This document shows, in pieces, positions 1 to 11,823 of a stretch of DNA of 64,000 nucleotides. The position numbers and the translations under genes were made by a program. This stretch comes from CAWAHD01 sp963781785 (GTDB lineage: Bacteria > Planctomycetota > Planctomycetia > Isosphaerales > Isosphaeraceae). The stretch is from the NCBI GenBank assembly GCA_963781785.1, contig CAWAHD010000004.1, positions 496,001 through 560,000 of the forward strand, in the 5' to 3' direction. The notes beneath the pieces were generated by a model. It was given only the letters and a program-made list of their open reading frames with translations, searched no databases and was not told the DNA's origin. Numbering within the stretch: position 1 is the stretch's first letter; each line of letters opens with the position of its first letter.

Positions 1-2
1 AC

Positions 3-371
3 TACAACCTCAACAAGATCGCCCGTCTCCAGGGGGTCGAAGTCATCAACTTGAACGATCTGGCTAATGCCATGAAGCCGATCGTGCTGCCAGGCGAGGG
101 ACTCACCGTCAAGCTGCTCAAGCGCGGCGAGGAGCAAGGTCAAGGCATCGGCTACCTGGACGACGGGACGATGGTCGTCGCCGAGCAGGGTGCCTACCAC
201 CTGGGCGAGACCCTCAAGCTGACGGTCACCAGCGTGCTTCAGACGAGCGCCGGGCGGATGATTTTCGGCCGCATCGACTCCACGCAGCCGGTCAAGCCGC
301 CGCCCGGTACGGCCGGCGGGCCTCACCAGGATACCTCGGCGCCAGCGCAAGGACGCCCCTCGCACGCGTGA
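3..371 (+). CDS. PIN/TRAM-domain protein, YacL-like, C-terminal part only
   Basis: The reading frame is open from the left edge of the window, so only the last 122 or so residues are present. The visible part starts inside the end of a PIN domain (NLNDLANAMKP) and continues into a TRAM domain, an RNA-binding beta barrel, recognisable from PGEGLTVKLLKRGEEQGQGI, the GYLDDGTMVV strand and the closing GRMIFGRI. This order matches the C-terminus of YacL-type proteins, which in full length have N-terminal membrane helices, a PIN nuclease-like domain and TRAM; those earlier parts lie outside the window. A Pro/Gly-rich tail of about 25 residues follows the TRAM domain. The internal TTG at 51 is not a real start because the frame continues upstream. 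The biochemical role of this family in planctomycetes is not established. The identification of the TRAM end is fairly secure, the YacL name less so. Confidence 0.75.
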   Translation, partial: YNLNKIARLQGVEVINLNDLANAMKPIVLPGEGLTVKLLKRGEEQGQGIGYLDDGTMVVAEQGAYHLGETLKLTVTSVLQTSAGRMIFGRIDSTQPVKPPPGTAGGPHQDTSAPAQGRPSHA

Positions 372-546
372 CTGAAGGATGTATCGATTGTAAGGGTGAC
401 GATACCCGCCCCAATCGATTTGACGCAACTTTTGGGCCTGGGCCGGTCGATATTCGAGGTACCACCAAGGCGGCCCTCCGGCTTGAATGCACTTCTTCTT
501 GATCGGCCCACTGGAAGGAAGGGTCTGTCTGGATTATCATAGAACG

Positions 547-590
547 AAAAGGAGCGGCCCGGCATGTCCGGGCCGCTCCTTTTGTTTTTT
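547..590. terminator. Strong bidirectional-looking rho-independent terminator
   Basis: A near-perfect GC-rich hairpin (GGAGCGGCCCGG paired with CCGGGCCGCTCC around a 4-5 base loop) is flanked by AAAA on the left and by TTTTGTTTTTTT on the right. The T-tract follows the stem on the plus strand, so it would end transcription of the PIN/TRAM gene. Read on the minus strand the stem is followed by TTTTCG, so it may also stop transcripts of the converging HtrA gene, which ends about 70 bases to the right. Confidence 0.85.
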
Positions 591-662
591 TCGTGCCGCT
601 CTCCAGGCCCGGCCGGCTTGAGGGTGCAGGCAGGGGCCGGGCGACCGGCAAGTCGCTCGCGA

Positions 663-2211
663 TTATTTCGCGGGCTTGGACAGATGGACAAACCGGGAAT
701 TGGTACCGGACTGGACGTACAGCGACAGGTCGCTGTTCTTGGACGCAAAGTCTTTGAAGTCCTTGACTCCGCTCACCGGCTGAACCTTGCGGTCGCGGAT
801 GACCTTGGTGATCACGTCGCCTTCCTTGATGCCTTCGGCTTCAGCGGAGCTGCCTTCCTTGACGGATGAGACAACGAGTCCCTTCTGGTCTTCCGGCAGG
901 CCCAGGGGCTTGGCGAGCTCCGGGGTCAGCGCCTTGAACTTCGAGTCCGAAGTCGGGGATCGCGGTGTGGGCGGGTTCGTACGATTCGGGCGATTCCGCC
1001 TCCCCTAGCTCCGATGGGTGCCGCACTTTCTCGAAAGGCGCGGGGATGACCGTTGCTTTCTGCTCCTTGCCGTCGCGGATGAATACGACCTCGTAAGGCT
1101 TGGAGACCTCGCTGGTCACGACCTTGCCTTTGAGAGCTGCCGGGTCGGTCACCTTTTCGCCGGCAAAGCCGATGATCACGTCTCCCGCCTTGAGCCCGGC
1201 TTTTGCGGCGGGGCTACCCGCAACCACGCTGTTCACGAGCACGCCCTTCGAACCTTCCGCGAGCCCGAGGGACCGCCCGAGCGCGGGCGTCAGCGTGTCC
1301 ATCGCGATTCCAATCCGGGCGTAACTGACCTTGCCATCCTTGATCAGCGCGTTTGCCACGTTTGTGGCCAGATTGATCGGGATCGCAAAGCCGATCCCGT
1401 CATTGCCGGTGCTGCCGGAAACGATCGCGGAATTCACTCCGATCACGTTTCCATCCATGTCGACGAGCGGACCACCCGAGTTCCCCCGATTGATCGCCGC
1501 GTCGGTCTGGATGAACGACTCGTAGTCGTTGATTCCAACGGCGTTACGCTCGAGAGCCGAGATGATGCCGGTGGTGACACTCTGGCTGAAGCCGAACGGT
1601 GAGCCGATCGCCATGACGAGCTCGCCCACTTTGAGCTTGCTGCTGTCGCCCTTGGGCAACGGGGGATAGGTCGAATTGTCGACCTTGATCACGGCGACGT
1701 CGGAGTGTTTGTCGGTGCCGACGACGGTCGCCTTGGCCTCGACTCCGTCAGAGAAGAGCACCGTGATATGGTCCGCGTCCTCGACGACGTGGTTGTTGGT
1801 CAGGATGTGACCCTTATTGTCAAAAACGAAGCCCGATCCGACGCCTCTGGTCCGGAAGTCAAACTGCTGTCTCTGCGGGGCTCCCTCCGGATTGAAGAAC
1901 CTCCGGAGCATCTCTTCGAGGTCACGACCTGGATCGTTGGGGTTGTTACCGCGCGGGGCGGGCGTGCCGAATCGCCGCATGTTGGGAAGTCCGAGACCCT
2001 TGGGCGCTTTCTTCTGAACGCTGATCTGGACGACCGAGGGTTTTGCAAACTCGGCCACCGCGCCGAATCCCTCCGAGAGGGCGTTTGCGGTGCGCTGACT
2101 TTCCGGGGTAACCTTGGGAGCTGCGGGAATTGGCCGCAGGAAGTTTGTTGAATTCAAGAGTGCGCCTGTTGCAACGATCAAGGCCGCCCATGCGACTGGA
2201 TTGCGTTTCAT
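663..2211 (-). CDS. htrA: HtrA/DegP-type periplasmic serine protease with two PDZ domains (frameshifted)
   Basis: This is an envelope quality-control protease of the trypsin-like S1C family. From the chosen start, a signal-anchor segment (NPVAWAALIVATGALL) is followed by the protease domain with the complete triad: His141 in TNNHVV, Asp171 in HSDVAVIKV and Ser245 in GNSGGP. The first PDZ domain follows (GSPAAKAGLKAGDVI). The second PDZ domain (VKEGSSAEAEGIKEGDVI) lies in another frame. Reading GLEVQ then ALTPELAKPLGL needs one extra base removed near 935, after which the frame runs to TAA at 663-665. The ATG at 2211 is preferred over the ATG at 2253 because GAGGAG lies about 12 bases upstream and the signal sequence then sits at the N-terminus. 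The gene is transcribed divergently from rlmN. All catalytic residues are intact, so the shift is probably a sequence error. Confidence 0.9.
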
Positions 2212-2581
2212 ACGTTCTTGCGTCTCCTCAGCTAAGCGTGGAACACTGAACACTCATTATGTACTTCTTTGCTACGCTCGAGATATTCAGAAGGTTGGGT
2301 CGAATCCGGATCTCCGTCTTTCATCCATGATTGCTCTGCCCGGGTGGCCCCAGGCGAGGGGACGATATGTGGGCGGGAACGGGTGCGAAGCGGCACACCG
2401 CCGGGGCGTAACGCGGCCGGTCATCAGCACGTCCGGCGCGGAGACCCAACTTGCGGATATGATACGTGAGCGCGGGTGATGATTCCAGACGGAATGACCA
2501 GGCGGGCCATGCGGGGCCAGCGGCCGGTCGATCCGGAAATGTCCCGTCGACGACCGGCTCGCGGATCACAATTCGAGTAAG
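2212..2581. other. Divergent intergenic region between htrA and rlmN
   Basis: About 370 bases separate the two divergent starts. No convincing coding frame, tRNA or hairpin was seen. Promoters for both genes should lie here, but I cannot place them. Confidence 0.5.
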
Positions 2582-3661
2582 ATGACGACGGATCGTCCGG
2601 TTGATCTCAATCGTCTCGCGAGGCTCGTCGTGCTCGACCCCCGCAACCTGGCTCCGGAAGAATTTGCAGCGCGGGCTCGGGAAACCGGTGCCTCCGACGC
2701 GTCGATCCGCCGGCTGATGGCGGCTGTGATCGGAAGGGGAATTCTCGATCCCTGGACCTGGGGGCGAGATCATCAGATTCCCCGCCGGCTGCGCGACCTG
2801 ATTGTCGATCCGCTGCCTCGGCTCGGGATCGAGCGTTCCGTCACGTCGGCGGTCGACGGTTTTCAGAAGCTGCTCTTTCGAACCGGGGACGGTCTGGCGG
2901 TCGAGGCGGTCTTGATTCCACTTCACAAGCGGGGAGCGGTGAGTGTCTGTCTCTCGTCGCAGGTCGGCTGCGCCATGGGTTGTGTCTTTTGCGCGACGGC
3001 TCGAATAAGGGCGCGGCGCAGCCTCGAGACGTGGGAAATCGTTGACCAGTTCATCCAGGCCAGGGAGGTGGTCCGTTCCCAGGGCCGCCGGGTAACCGGG
3101 GCGGTCTTCATGGGCATGGGGGAGCCGTTTTTGAACTATGACCGCGTGCTGGCGGCCGCCGACCTCTTGCGGTGTCCCTTCGGGGCTCGGTCGCAGCGCG
3201 GGCGATCACGATCAGTACGGTCGGGCTCGTCAACGAGATCGACCGGTTCACCGACGAGGGGCGGCGGTTTCGCCTGGCGATCAGCCTGGGCGCAGCGACG
3301 GATGCGAAACGATCCTGGCTGGTGCCGGTGGCAGGCAAGATCCCGGTCTCCGAGGTGATGGCCGCCGCCCGCCGCCACGCCCACGCACGGCGTGACCGAG
3401 TCATGCTCGTTTACGTCTTGATCGGCGGAGTCAATTCCGAGGAGTCCGATGCGCAGGCGCTCGCCGACTTGATCGGCGATACGCCGGTGCGTCTCGATTT
3501 GATCGATGTCACCGATCCCACGGGCCGATTCGCCCCGCCGGGAGCGGGCGAATTCCGCCAATTCCGCGACGCGCTTGCGCCGGCTGCCTCAGCCCGTGGT
3601 GCGCCGGTACTCGGGAGGGGCGGACATCGCCGCCGCCTGCGGCACGCTGGCGGGGGAGTGA
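2582..3661 (+). CDS. rlmN: RlmN-type dual-specificity RNA methyltransferase, radical SAM (two frameshifts)
   Basis: RlmN methylates C2 of A2503 in 23S rRNA and, in some bacteria, A37 of certain tRNAs. The radical-SAM cluster motif CxxxCxxC is visible as CAMGCVFCAT, followed by the GAVFMGMGEPFLNY segment typical of the family. The C-terminal methylatable cysteine is visible as ACGTLAGE just before the TGA at 3659-3661. Three frames must be joined. One base is missing near 3180, between LLRCPFG and GSVAARAITISTVG, and one is extra near 3572, before LPQPVVRRYSGGAD. Joined length is about 359 residues, normal for RlmN. ATG at 2582 gives an N-terminus of normal length, although no strong Shine-Dalgarno sequence is visible. 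The gene converges on the minus-strand gene at 3715. Both diagnostic cysteine regions are intact, so I regard the gene as functional and the shifts as errors. Confidence 0.88.
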
Positions 3662-3714
3662 TGATAAGACTTCAGTCGCCGGAACGGCCGCCCCCAGAGC
3701 GACGGGGCCAGTGC

Positions 3715-4104
3715 TCACGCGTGCGGGGAATGGACTCGACGGATGAGCTCGTGGCGCAGCGCGGTCAGGAGCTCGAGCGTCGCTTTGCGATACGGCTCCA
3801 AGGACGGCTGGTTTGCGATCCAGGTCTCGGCGTGAGGGAGCGGCTCGAAGACCCGGCGTCCGCGGCGCACGGTACGCTCGACCAGCCCGCGGTCGACCAG
3901 GAACAGCAGCACGACTGCTCGATGGTGCAAGGGCGTCGTCGACCAGTAGTCAGAACAGGCCAGGTCGTTCTCGAGATGCAGGCCCGCGTAACGGACCGCC
4001 TCGTCGAACAGGGCAGCTCGGTGCTCGTCATTTCTGTGCAGACCGTAATGGGCGAGCTTGCCTGCCCAGTGACGAGCCAGATGGCTGATCAATGATTCGG
4101 ACAC
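3715..4104 (-). CDS. Conserved-looking hypothetical protein, 129 aa
   Basis: The start is GTG at 4102-4104. The protein is soluble with no signal or membrane segment. A mid-protein stretch (VLLFLVDRGLVERTVRRG followed by RRVFEPL) resembles the recognition helix and wing of a winged-helix fold: a hydrophobic helix, LVxRGLV, then basic residues and a beta strand. This resemblance is by eye and no DNA-binding role is claimed. Its 3' end faces rlmN with about 50 bases between the stops. The GTG is not preceded by a clear Shine-Dalgarno sequence, so the true start could be an internal codon. Confidence 0.6.
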   Translation of the reverse strand: MSESLISHLARHWAGKLAHYGLHRNDEHRAALFDEAVRYAGLHLENDLACSDYWSTTPLHHRAVVLLFLVDRGLVERTVRRGRRVFEPLPHAETWIANQPSLEPYRKATLELLTALRHELIRRVHSPHA

Positions 4105-4453
4105 GGACTTCTTGAACCTCTCGAGCCCCGGATAGGTTACGCGACGCAGGTCGCTCTATGTAATTCGTAGGTCATCACGGGGCGGCGGACAAGTCCTCGG
4201 TGTCGGATTTGGGCTCCAGAGCCGTTCTTTCAGGCGAGATTTCCAAGCGAGCCATCGAAAATCCCGTCATCGAAGATCTGGAGCCCCGGCGGCCGGAGAA
4301 TCGACATTTCTCTTTGACATGATCTGCCCCGATCGACTATGTTCGGTCGTTTGACTGGATTGCCGGGCAATCCCAGCCCGAAGGCCGTCCCGGGCCGATA
4401 CCGGATGTCCTCCCCGCGTCAAAAACAGCCGAAGCTCGGAAGCCTAACGTCTC
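4105..4453. other. Intergenic region upstream of the MMPL-family gene
   Basis: There are 349 bases without a credible gene. The only clear signal is the sigma70-like promoter at 4314-4343. Confidence 0.5.
4314..4343 (+). promoter_or_regulatory. Sigma70-like promoter for the MMPL gene
   Basis: A perfect -35 hexamer TTGACA (4314-4319) is separated by 18 bases from TATGTT (4338-4343), which matches four of six -10 consensus positions. This gives a leader of roughly 100 bases before the ATG at 4454. It stands out because the surrounding DNA is GC-rich. The prediction comes from sequence alone. Confidence 0.5.
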
Positions 4454-6850
4454 ATGTTTTCCTCGCTTTCAGGCGTCGTCATCCACCGGCCCTGGCTTGT
4501 CCTATTGTCGTGGCTGGTTCTGGCGGGCGCCCTGTTTTGGCTCGGACCGCGCTGGGACCAGGTGACAAAAGACGACGACGTCCGCTTCTTCCCTGCCGAA
4601 TCCCTGAGCGTGATCGGCCAAGACCTGCTTGAGCGGGGTTTTCCCAGCGATGCTTCGAGCTCTCAGCTCGTTCTCGTGTACGAACGGAAGAGCGGACGTG
4701 TGACGCCCGAAGACTTCCAGCATATCGAAGATGCCGCGTCCCGATTTTTCCAGTTTGCCGACTCGCATTCAGAGTTCGGAATCGACAAACGGCCCGACAC
4801 ACCGCGCACCCCGGTGATCGGGCCCCGGCTGATCGGTACGAGCGCCGATGGCACGGGCCAGGCGGTGCTGGCGATTGTCCGGTTCGACGGAACCTATCTG
4901 TCGAGGAAAACGCGGGTCGCGGTCGACGAGATTCTCAAGTGGGTCAAGAGCGAGCAGGCTGGCCTCCCGCGGGGGCTCGAGCTGGCGTTGACCGGGTCGG
5001 CCGTTGTGGGGCACGACACCAACGCCGCCGCGAATGAGAGCATCAAGAACACGACGGACAGCACGATCGCGCTGGTGGTCGTGATCTTGCTCGTCGTTTA
5101 CCGCTCGCCGCTCCTGGCGATGATTCCGCTGGTCACGATCGCGCTTTCGGTATTTGTCTCGCTCAGGCTGATCGCGATGCTCACCCTGATTCCCAGCCTT
5201 GGCTTCAAGGTCATCAATATCACTCAGGTTTTCGTCGTCGTGGTCCTGTTCGGCGCGGGGACCGATTACTGCCTGTTCCTGATCGCGCGTTATACCGAGG
5301 AGCTGAAGCGCGGCAGAGTCGAGGCCGGATGCGCTTCGGCAAGCGATTCGTCAGGTCGGGGCGGCTCTCGTCGCCAGCGCCGGCACGGTGATCGTCGGGC
5401 TGGGAATGCTTTATTTCTCCAGTTTCGCCAAGGTCAAGTTCACCGGGCCGACGATCGCGCTTTCGCTCGCGGTCGCGCTTCTGGCCGCGCTGACCCTGGC
5501 GCCCGCGATGCTGGCATTATTGCGCGGGGCGATCTTCTGGCCATTCCGGGCGCCCCAGGAGCGCAATCATGAGGAATCGAGCTTGGCCCGACCGGACGAC
5601 CCGGGCCTGGATGGCTTCTGGGGGCGAGTCAGTAGACCTCGTGGTCGATTATCCGCTGCCGATCCTGGCGGTGTGCCTGATCGTGCTCTTGCCTCTGGCC
5701 GTCGTCGGCGCGAGAACCAAATCGAACCACAATCAACTGAGCGACCTCGATCCCGATCGGCCCAGCAAGATCGGAGCCGCCGCGGTCAAGCGTTACTTTG
5801 CCGTGGGCGAGCTGAGCCCGGCGCTCGTCTTGATCCATAACCCAGCACTCGATTTCCGCTCGCCCGAGGGCCGGCAAGCCGTCGAGCGAGGTCACACGCC
5901 GATTGCTATCGATCGAGAATGTCGCCGAGGTTCGCTCGCTCACTCAGCCCCTGGGCAAAGCACCGCGGCGCCCGCAGAGACCAAGGATACTTCAACCGCC
6001 TGGCTGGCCAGGTTGTGAACGCGGCCGTCGAGTCGCGCTATGTGAGCACGTTGCCCCAGGATCCGGCCGACCGCAACCACATCACGCGGTTCGACGTCGT
6101 CTTCAAAACCGATCCGTTCTCGGAAACGAGCTCGCAGACGCTTGAAGAGGTTCACGACGTCGTCAAGGCCGCCGCCGCGCCGAAAAGACACGCTGGCCGG
6201 GACGGCGTAGATCGGCATCGCGGGCTCGACCTCGATGCGTCCACGACTTGAAGACCGTCACGTCCAGCGACCAGCGCAGGATGTATGTCCTGGTAACCTT
6301 GGGCGTCTACGCCGTCCTGGTCGTGCTGTTACGACGGCCGGGAATCTGTCTTTACTTGATTGCGACCGTGGTTCTCGGGTATCTGGCCTCGCTCGGCGTG
6401 ACCGACTTGCTCTTTCGAGCACTTTACAACGGGACGGGCCCTTGGGCGGGGCTCGACTGGACGGTCGCGTTCTTCCTGTTCGTCATCCTGGTGGCCGTGG
6501 GCGAAGACTACAATATCCTGCTCATGGCCCGGGTCATCGAGGAGGAGGCGCGTGCACGGCACGATCGAGGGAACGCGTCGGGCCGTCGCGCACACCGGCG
6601 GCATCATCAGCTCGTGCGGGCTGATCATGGCCGGCACGTTCGGGTCGATGCTGACGGGCAGCCTGACCTCGCTTCGCGAGCTGGGTTTTGCTCTCGGGCT
6701 GGGCGTCTTGCTCGACACGTTCCTGGTGCGGCCGATCCTGGTGCCGGCGTTCGTCGTCCTGTGGGAACGAATCCGCAACGGGCGCCGCGGACCTGCGTCG
6801 CGGCAGCAGGACGGGAGCCGCTCTGTTCGACGCGGGCCGAGGTCTCCTGA
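4454..6850 (+). CDS. MMPL-family RND transporter (multiple frameshifts)
   Basis: This is a large inner-membrane protein of the RND superfamily, which exports lipids or hydrophobic compounds in other bacteria; the substrate here is unknown. The first transmembrane segment (PWLVLLSWLVLAGALFWLG) is followed by a soluble loop, a cluster of helices (STIALVVVILLVVYRSPLL onward) and the family motif GAGTDYCLFLIARYTEEL. A second half-repeat starts at about 5640 (VDYPLPILAVCLIVLLPLA) and contains the matching GEDYNILLMARVIEE motif. Frames must be switched near 5328, 5628, 5890, 5975, 6190-6245 and 6552, and one TAG codon near 6207 interrupts the composite frame. The 3' end is uncertain: 6850 in one frame or 6977 in another, the latter running into clpC. 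Both half-repeats and their motifs are recognisable. The damage density is high enough that a true pseudogene cannot be excluded. Confidence 0.75.
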
Positions 6851-6881
6851 ATCGGATGAGGCAGCAGAGTCAGGTTCGGGG

Positions 6882-9420
<2,539 letters not shown>

Positions 9421-9486
9421 GCAGGGTCTACTCCGATCCGACGACTCTTCCCCTTCCGGAGGCGGTCTCGCACTTCGTTTCCAATT

Positions 9487-10012
9487 CTATAGTTCTTTGC
9501 CGGCTCGGGACAGCGCTTGCTGGATTTCCCAGCGCCACTTGCGCCTCCTTGCAATTCCAAGCACTGATGGAACGCCTGGCGAGCCAGGGCGGCTTGATCG
9601 GTTCGCAGATAAATTGACCCCAACTGCATGAGTGCGTCGGCGTCGGTTTCGTCCCGGGCCAGGATCCGCTCGAGCCGTTGTCTCGAGTCGGTCCACCGCC
9701 CTTGCAGGTACGCTTCTTGTGCCTCGCGAAACAGCCGCTCGATCTCCTGACGGTGCCGGTCGGGATGACAAAGACCAACCCACCACAACGAATATCCCAG
9801 ACTCGTCACCCAGGAGACCAGCGCGAGCGTCGCGAAAAAATCGGGCCAACCGGGGGCGAATGCCTCGCTCCAGATCCACCGCGACACGATCGCCAGGTTC
9901 AGTGCAGACGCAAAGAACAAACCCAGAAGCAGCCCCAGAACTTCCTGGCCCGACCAGACTCTGCGCCAGCCCGGGCCAGAATGAGAGTGCGACGATCCGG
10001 AACCGCCGTGGC
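9487..10012 (-). CDS. Small membrane-anchored TPR-like protein upstream of clpC (two frameshifts)
   Basis: Reconstructed from three frames. The protein starts with MPRRFRIVALSFWPGLAQ, shifts near 9958 into a frame with two hydrophobic segments (LGLLLGLFFASALNLAIV and FFATLALVSWVTSLGYSLWW), then a cytoplasmic part with about two TPR-like helices (EAQEAYLQGRWTDSRQRLER and ADALMQLGSIYLRTDQAALA). A second shift near 9545 leads to the ending KWRWEIQQALSRAGKEL and a stop at 9487. Composite length is about 175 residues. The Trp-rich, basic end is a plausible natural C-terminus, whereas the unshifted frame would overrun the clpC start. It precedes clpC on the same strand with about 65 bases between, so co-transcription is possible. 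The function is unknown. Confidence 0.6.
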
Positions 10013-10208
10013 ATGCTCCATCCCTCCCCGCACACGAGCGGTCAAGCGTCCAGTACGTCTACCCACTGAGGATTGTAGACCACGCTCCCTCGTGAATCAA
10101 GCTGCCCCGCCCCAGGCATTGGCTGGTGAAAACCTGGTCCGCCCGTAGCGCCGCGCTCGATCCCCCCTGTTCGAAGGAGTAAAAGGAGGCGCGGGCGGTT
10201 GGGAGTTT

Positions 10209-11495
10209 TCAACGGTTGATCTTGTCGAGCAGCTTTCGGCCCAGGACGCGCAGCTTTTCACGGTCCTCCCGTTTCAGGCCCGCCTCGCGCAGCAAATCCC
10301 GGTCCAGCGGAATGCCGTTCACTCCGACCACCATCTTGTTGACCGTCCCTTTCACGGTCAGCACCCGCAGTGACTGCACGTCGACGTTCAGCTCGCCCAG
10401 GATCCGCCTGGCCTGGTCCGGCAGGCGATCACTGAGTGGGCCCAAATTAACCCGGTAGTCGACGCGCCCGTCGAAGTCGGTCCAGCCCGAGAGTCCCATC
10501 GGCACCCGGCCGATGTTAAGCACGAAATGATCGGTCGTGATCCGTCGGTTGCCGATCGTGAAGTCGGAGCGGATCGACGCCATCCGTCCCTGCCTCGAAA
10601 GCTCGGCGATTTTTGATAGCTCGACGACCAGTGGTGCCCCGTTCAGGTCGACCGGCTTGATGGTGATCGCTCCCTGGCCCGAAAGCGTCCGGCTCACCGC
10701 GTCCCAGGTCCTGCCCTGCCCCTTCAGATAGATCTCCGAGTTGAGGTGCCCCTTGAGGTTGAGCGATGCGCCCGCCAGAACGGGCACCGCGTAGCGCAGA
10801 ACCCTCATGCCGTCGTCCAGTACGACGTCTTCGGTACGAAACCGCCCCTCGACGACCGGGACATTGCCTGAACGGTCGAGCTGCCCCGCGAACTGAATGG
10901 GGCCGCCGTTCAACTGGCCGCGCAGGTTCTCGATCACGATTCGTTCGCCGTCGCGCAGCGCTTCGCTGTCGACGTTCTCGAGATGCAGTCGGTTCTGCGA
11001 CGCTTCATCGATCAGGGTGACCGTCGCGTTCCGGATCTTGACGACAACCGGTCCCGGAGTGCGATGGAGCGTGCCGCCGGAACGATCATCCTTGGCTCGC
11101 GGCTCCATCAGATCAGCCAGCTCGAGAGTTCCGTCGGCGCGTCGGAGAACCCGCAGAACCCCCCCCTCCACCTCAACCACGGTGGGCTCGAGCCTGCCGA
11201 GGCAGAGCTGGTAGACATTGATGTCGAGTTGCAGGCTTGCGATTTTGAGCCAGGGGTCGTCCGTGTTTTGCGGCGATCCGATTGCCAGGCCCCGGAGCTG
11301 GACGCCGCCCAGGAGCGGGACCGACAGGCGTTCCAGGCTCACTTTTCGCCCGCTTCGCGCCTCGATGGCCGCGACGACATGCCTCCTGGCCCAGTCCGTC
11401 GGTGCGACGAGGACAACCGCCAGCCAGAGGAGCGGCGGAGCAAGGATGATCGCGGCAAGCAACAGCGCATACCATCGAATCCGGCGCGATGTCAT
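10209..11495 (-). CDS. AsmA-like inner-membrane-anchored protein
   Basis: The protein has 428 residues from ATG 11495, which has AGGGAAGGG about 8 bases upstream; the longer frame to 11885 lacks such support. One N-terminal transmembrane segment (YALLLAAIILAPPLLWLAVV) precedes a large beta-rich region with the AsmA signature layout: ARRHVVAAIEARSGRKVSLE followed by repeated strand pairs and internal phrases such as LNGGPIQFAGQLD and LSGQGAITIKPVDLNGAPL. AsmA/TamB-type proteins bridge the periplasm and are linked to lipid transport and outer-membrane homeostasis in Proteobacteria; the role in planctomycetes is an extrapolation. It is transcribed divergently from the CehA/McbA gene with a shared upstream region of about 330 bases in which no further gene was seen. 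The frame is intact. Confidence 0.75.
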   Translation of the reverse strand: MTSRRIRWYALLLAAIILAPPLLWLAVVLVAPTDWARRHVVAAIEARSGRKVSLERLSVPLLGGVQLRGLAIGSPQNTDDPWLKIASLQLDINVYQLCLGRLEPTVVEVEGGVLRVLRRADGTLELADLMEPRAKDDRSGGTLHRTPGPVVVKIRNATVTLIDEASQNRLHLENVDSEALRDGERIVIENLRGQLNGGPIQFAGQLDRSGNVPVVEGRFRTEDVVLDDGMRVLRYAVPVLAGASLNLKGHLNSEIYLKGQGRTWDAVSRTLSGQGAITIKPVDLNGAPLVVELSKIAELSRQGRMASIRSDFTIGNRRITTDHFVLNIGRVPMGLSGWTDFDGRVDYRVNLGPLSDRLPDQARRILGELNVDVQSLRVLTVKGTVNKMVVGVNGIPLDRDLLREAGLKREDREKLRVLGRKLLDKINR

Positions 11496-11823
11496 GGGAA
11501 TCCCTTCCCTCTTGTGGTCTCCGACCAGACTGGTCGCGTTATTTCGACTCCTGAACCCTCCTCGGTCCCCATCGGGATTCGGCAATTCCCCAAGACGGGC
11601 GGCATGCGCAGAGATTCTACGCTGAAGGATTCTCAAGGCGCAGCGCCCCGGACCATACCGCAAGGCCGCAAAACTGGCAAGCGCAATGAAAGAGGAAATC
11701 AAAAATCGAAAACTCGGAGACACAAGGATCGCGGACAAGTAGGATAAAGTGCGAGCGGGCGACGGCGGGCTTTTGATCGACCGATTCATTGCCGTGATTG
11801 TTTGTGTGGCGGGGGGCATTGTC

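Noticed and set aside
2290..2315. tRNA-like GGTCGAATCC segment
   Set aside because: No acceptor stem or anticodon arm can be formed around it.
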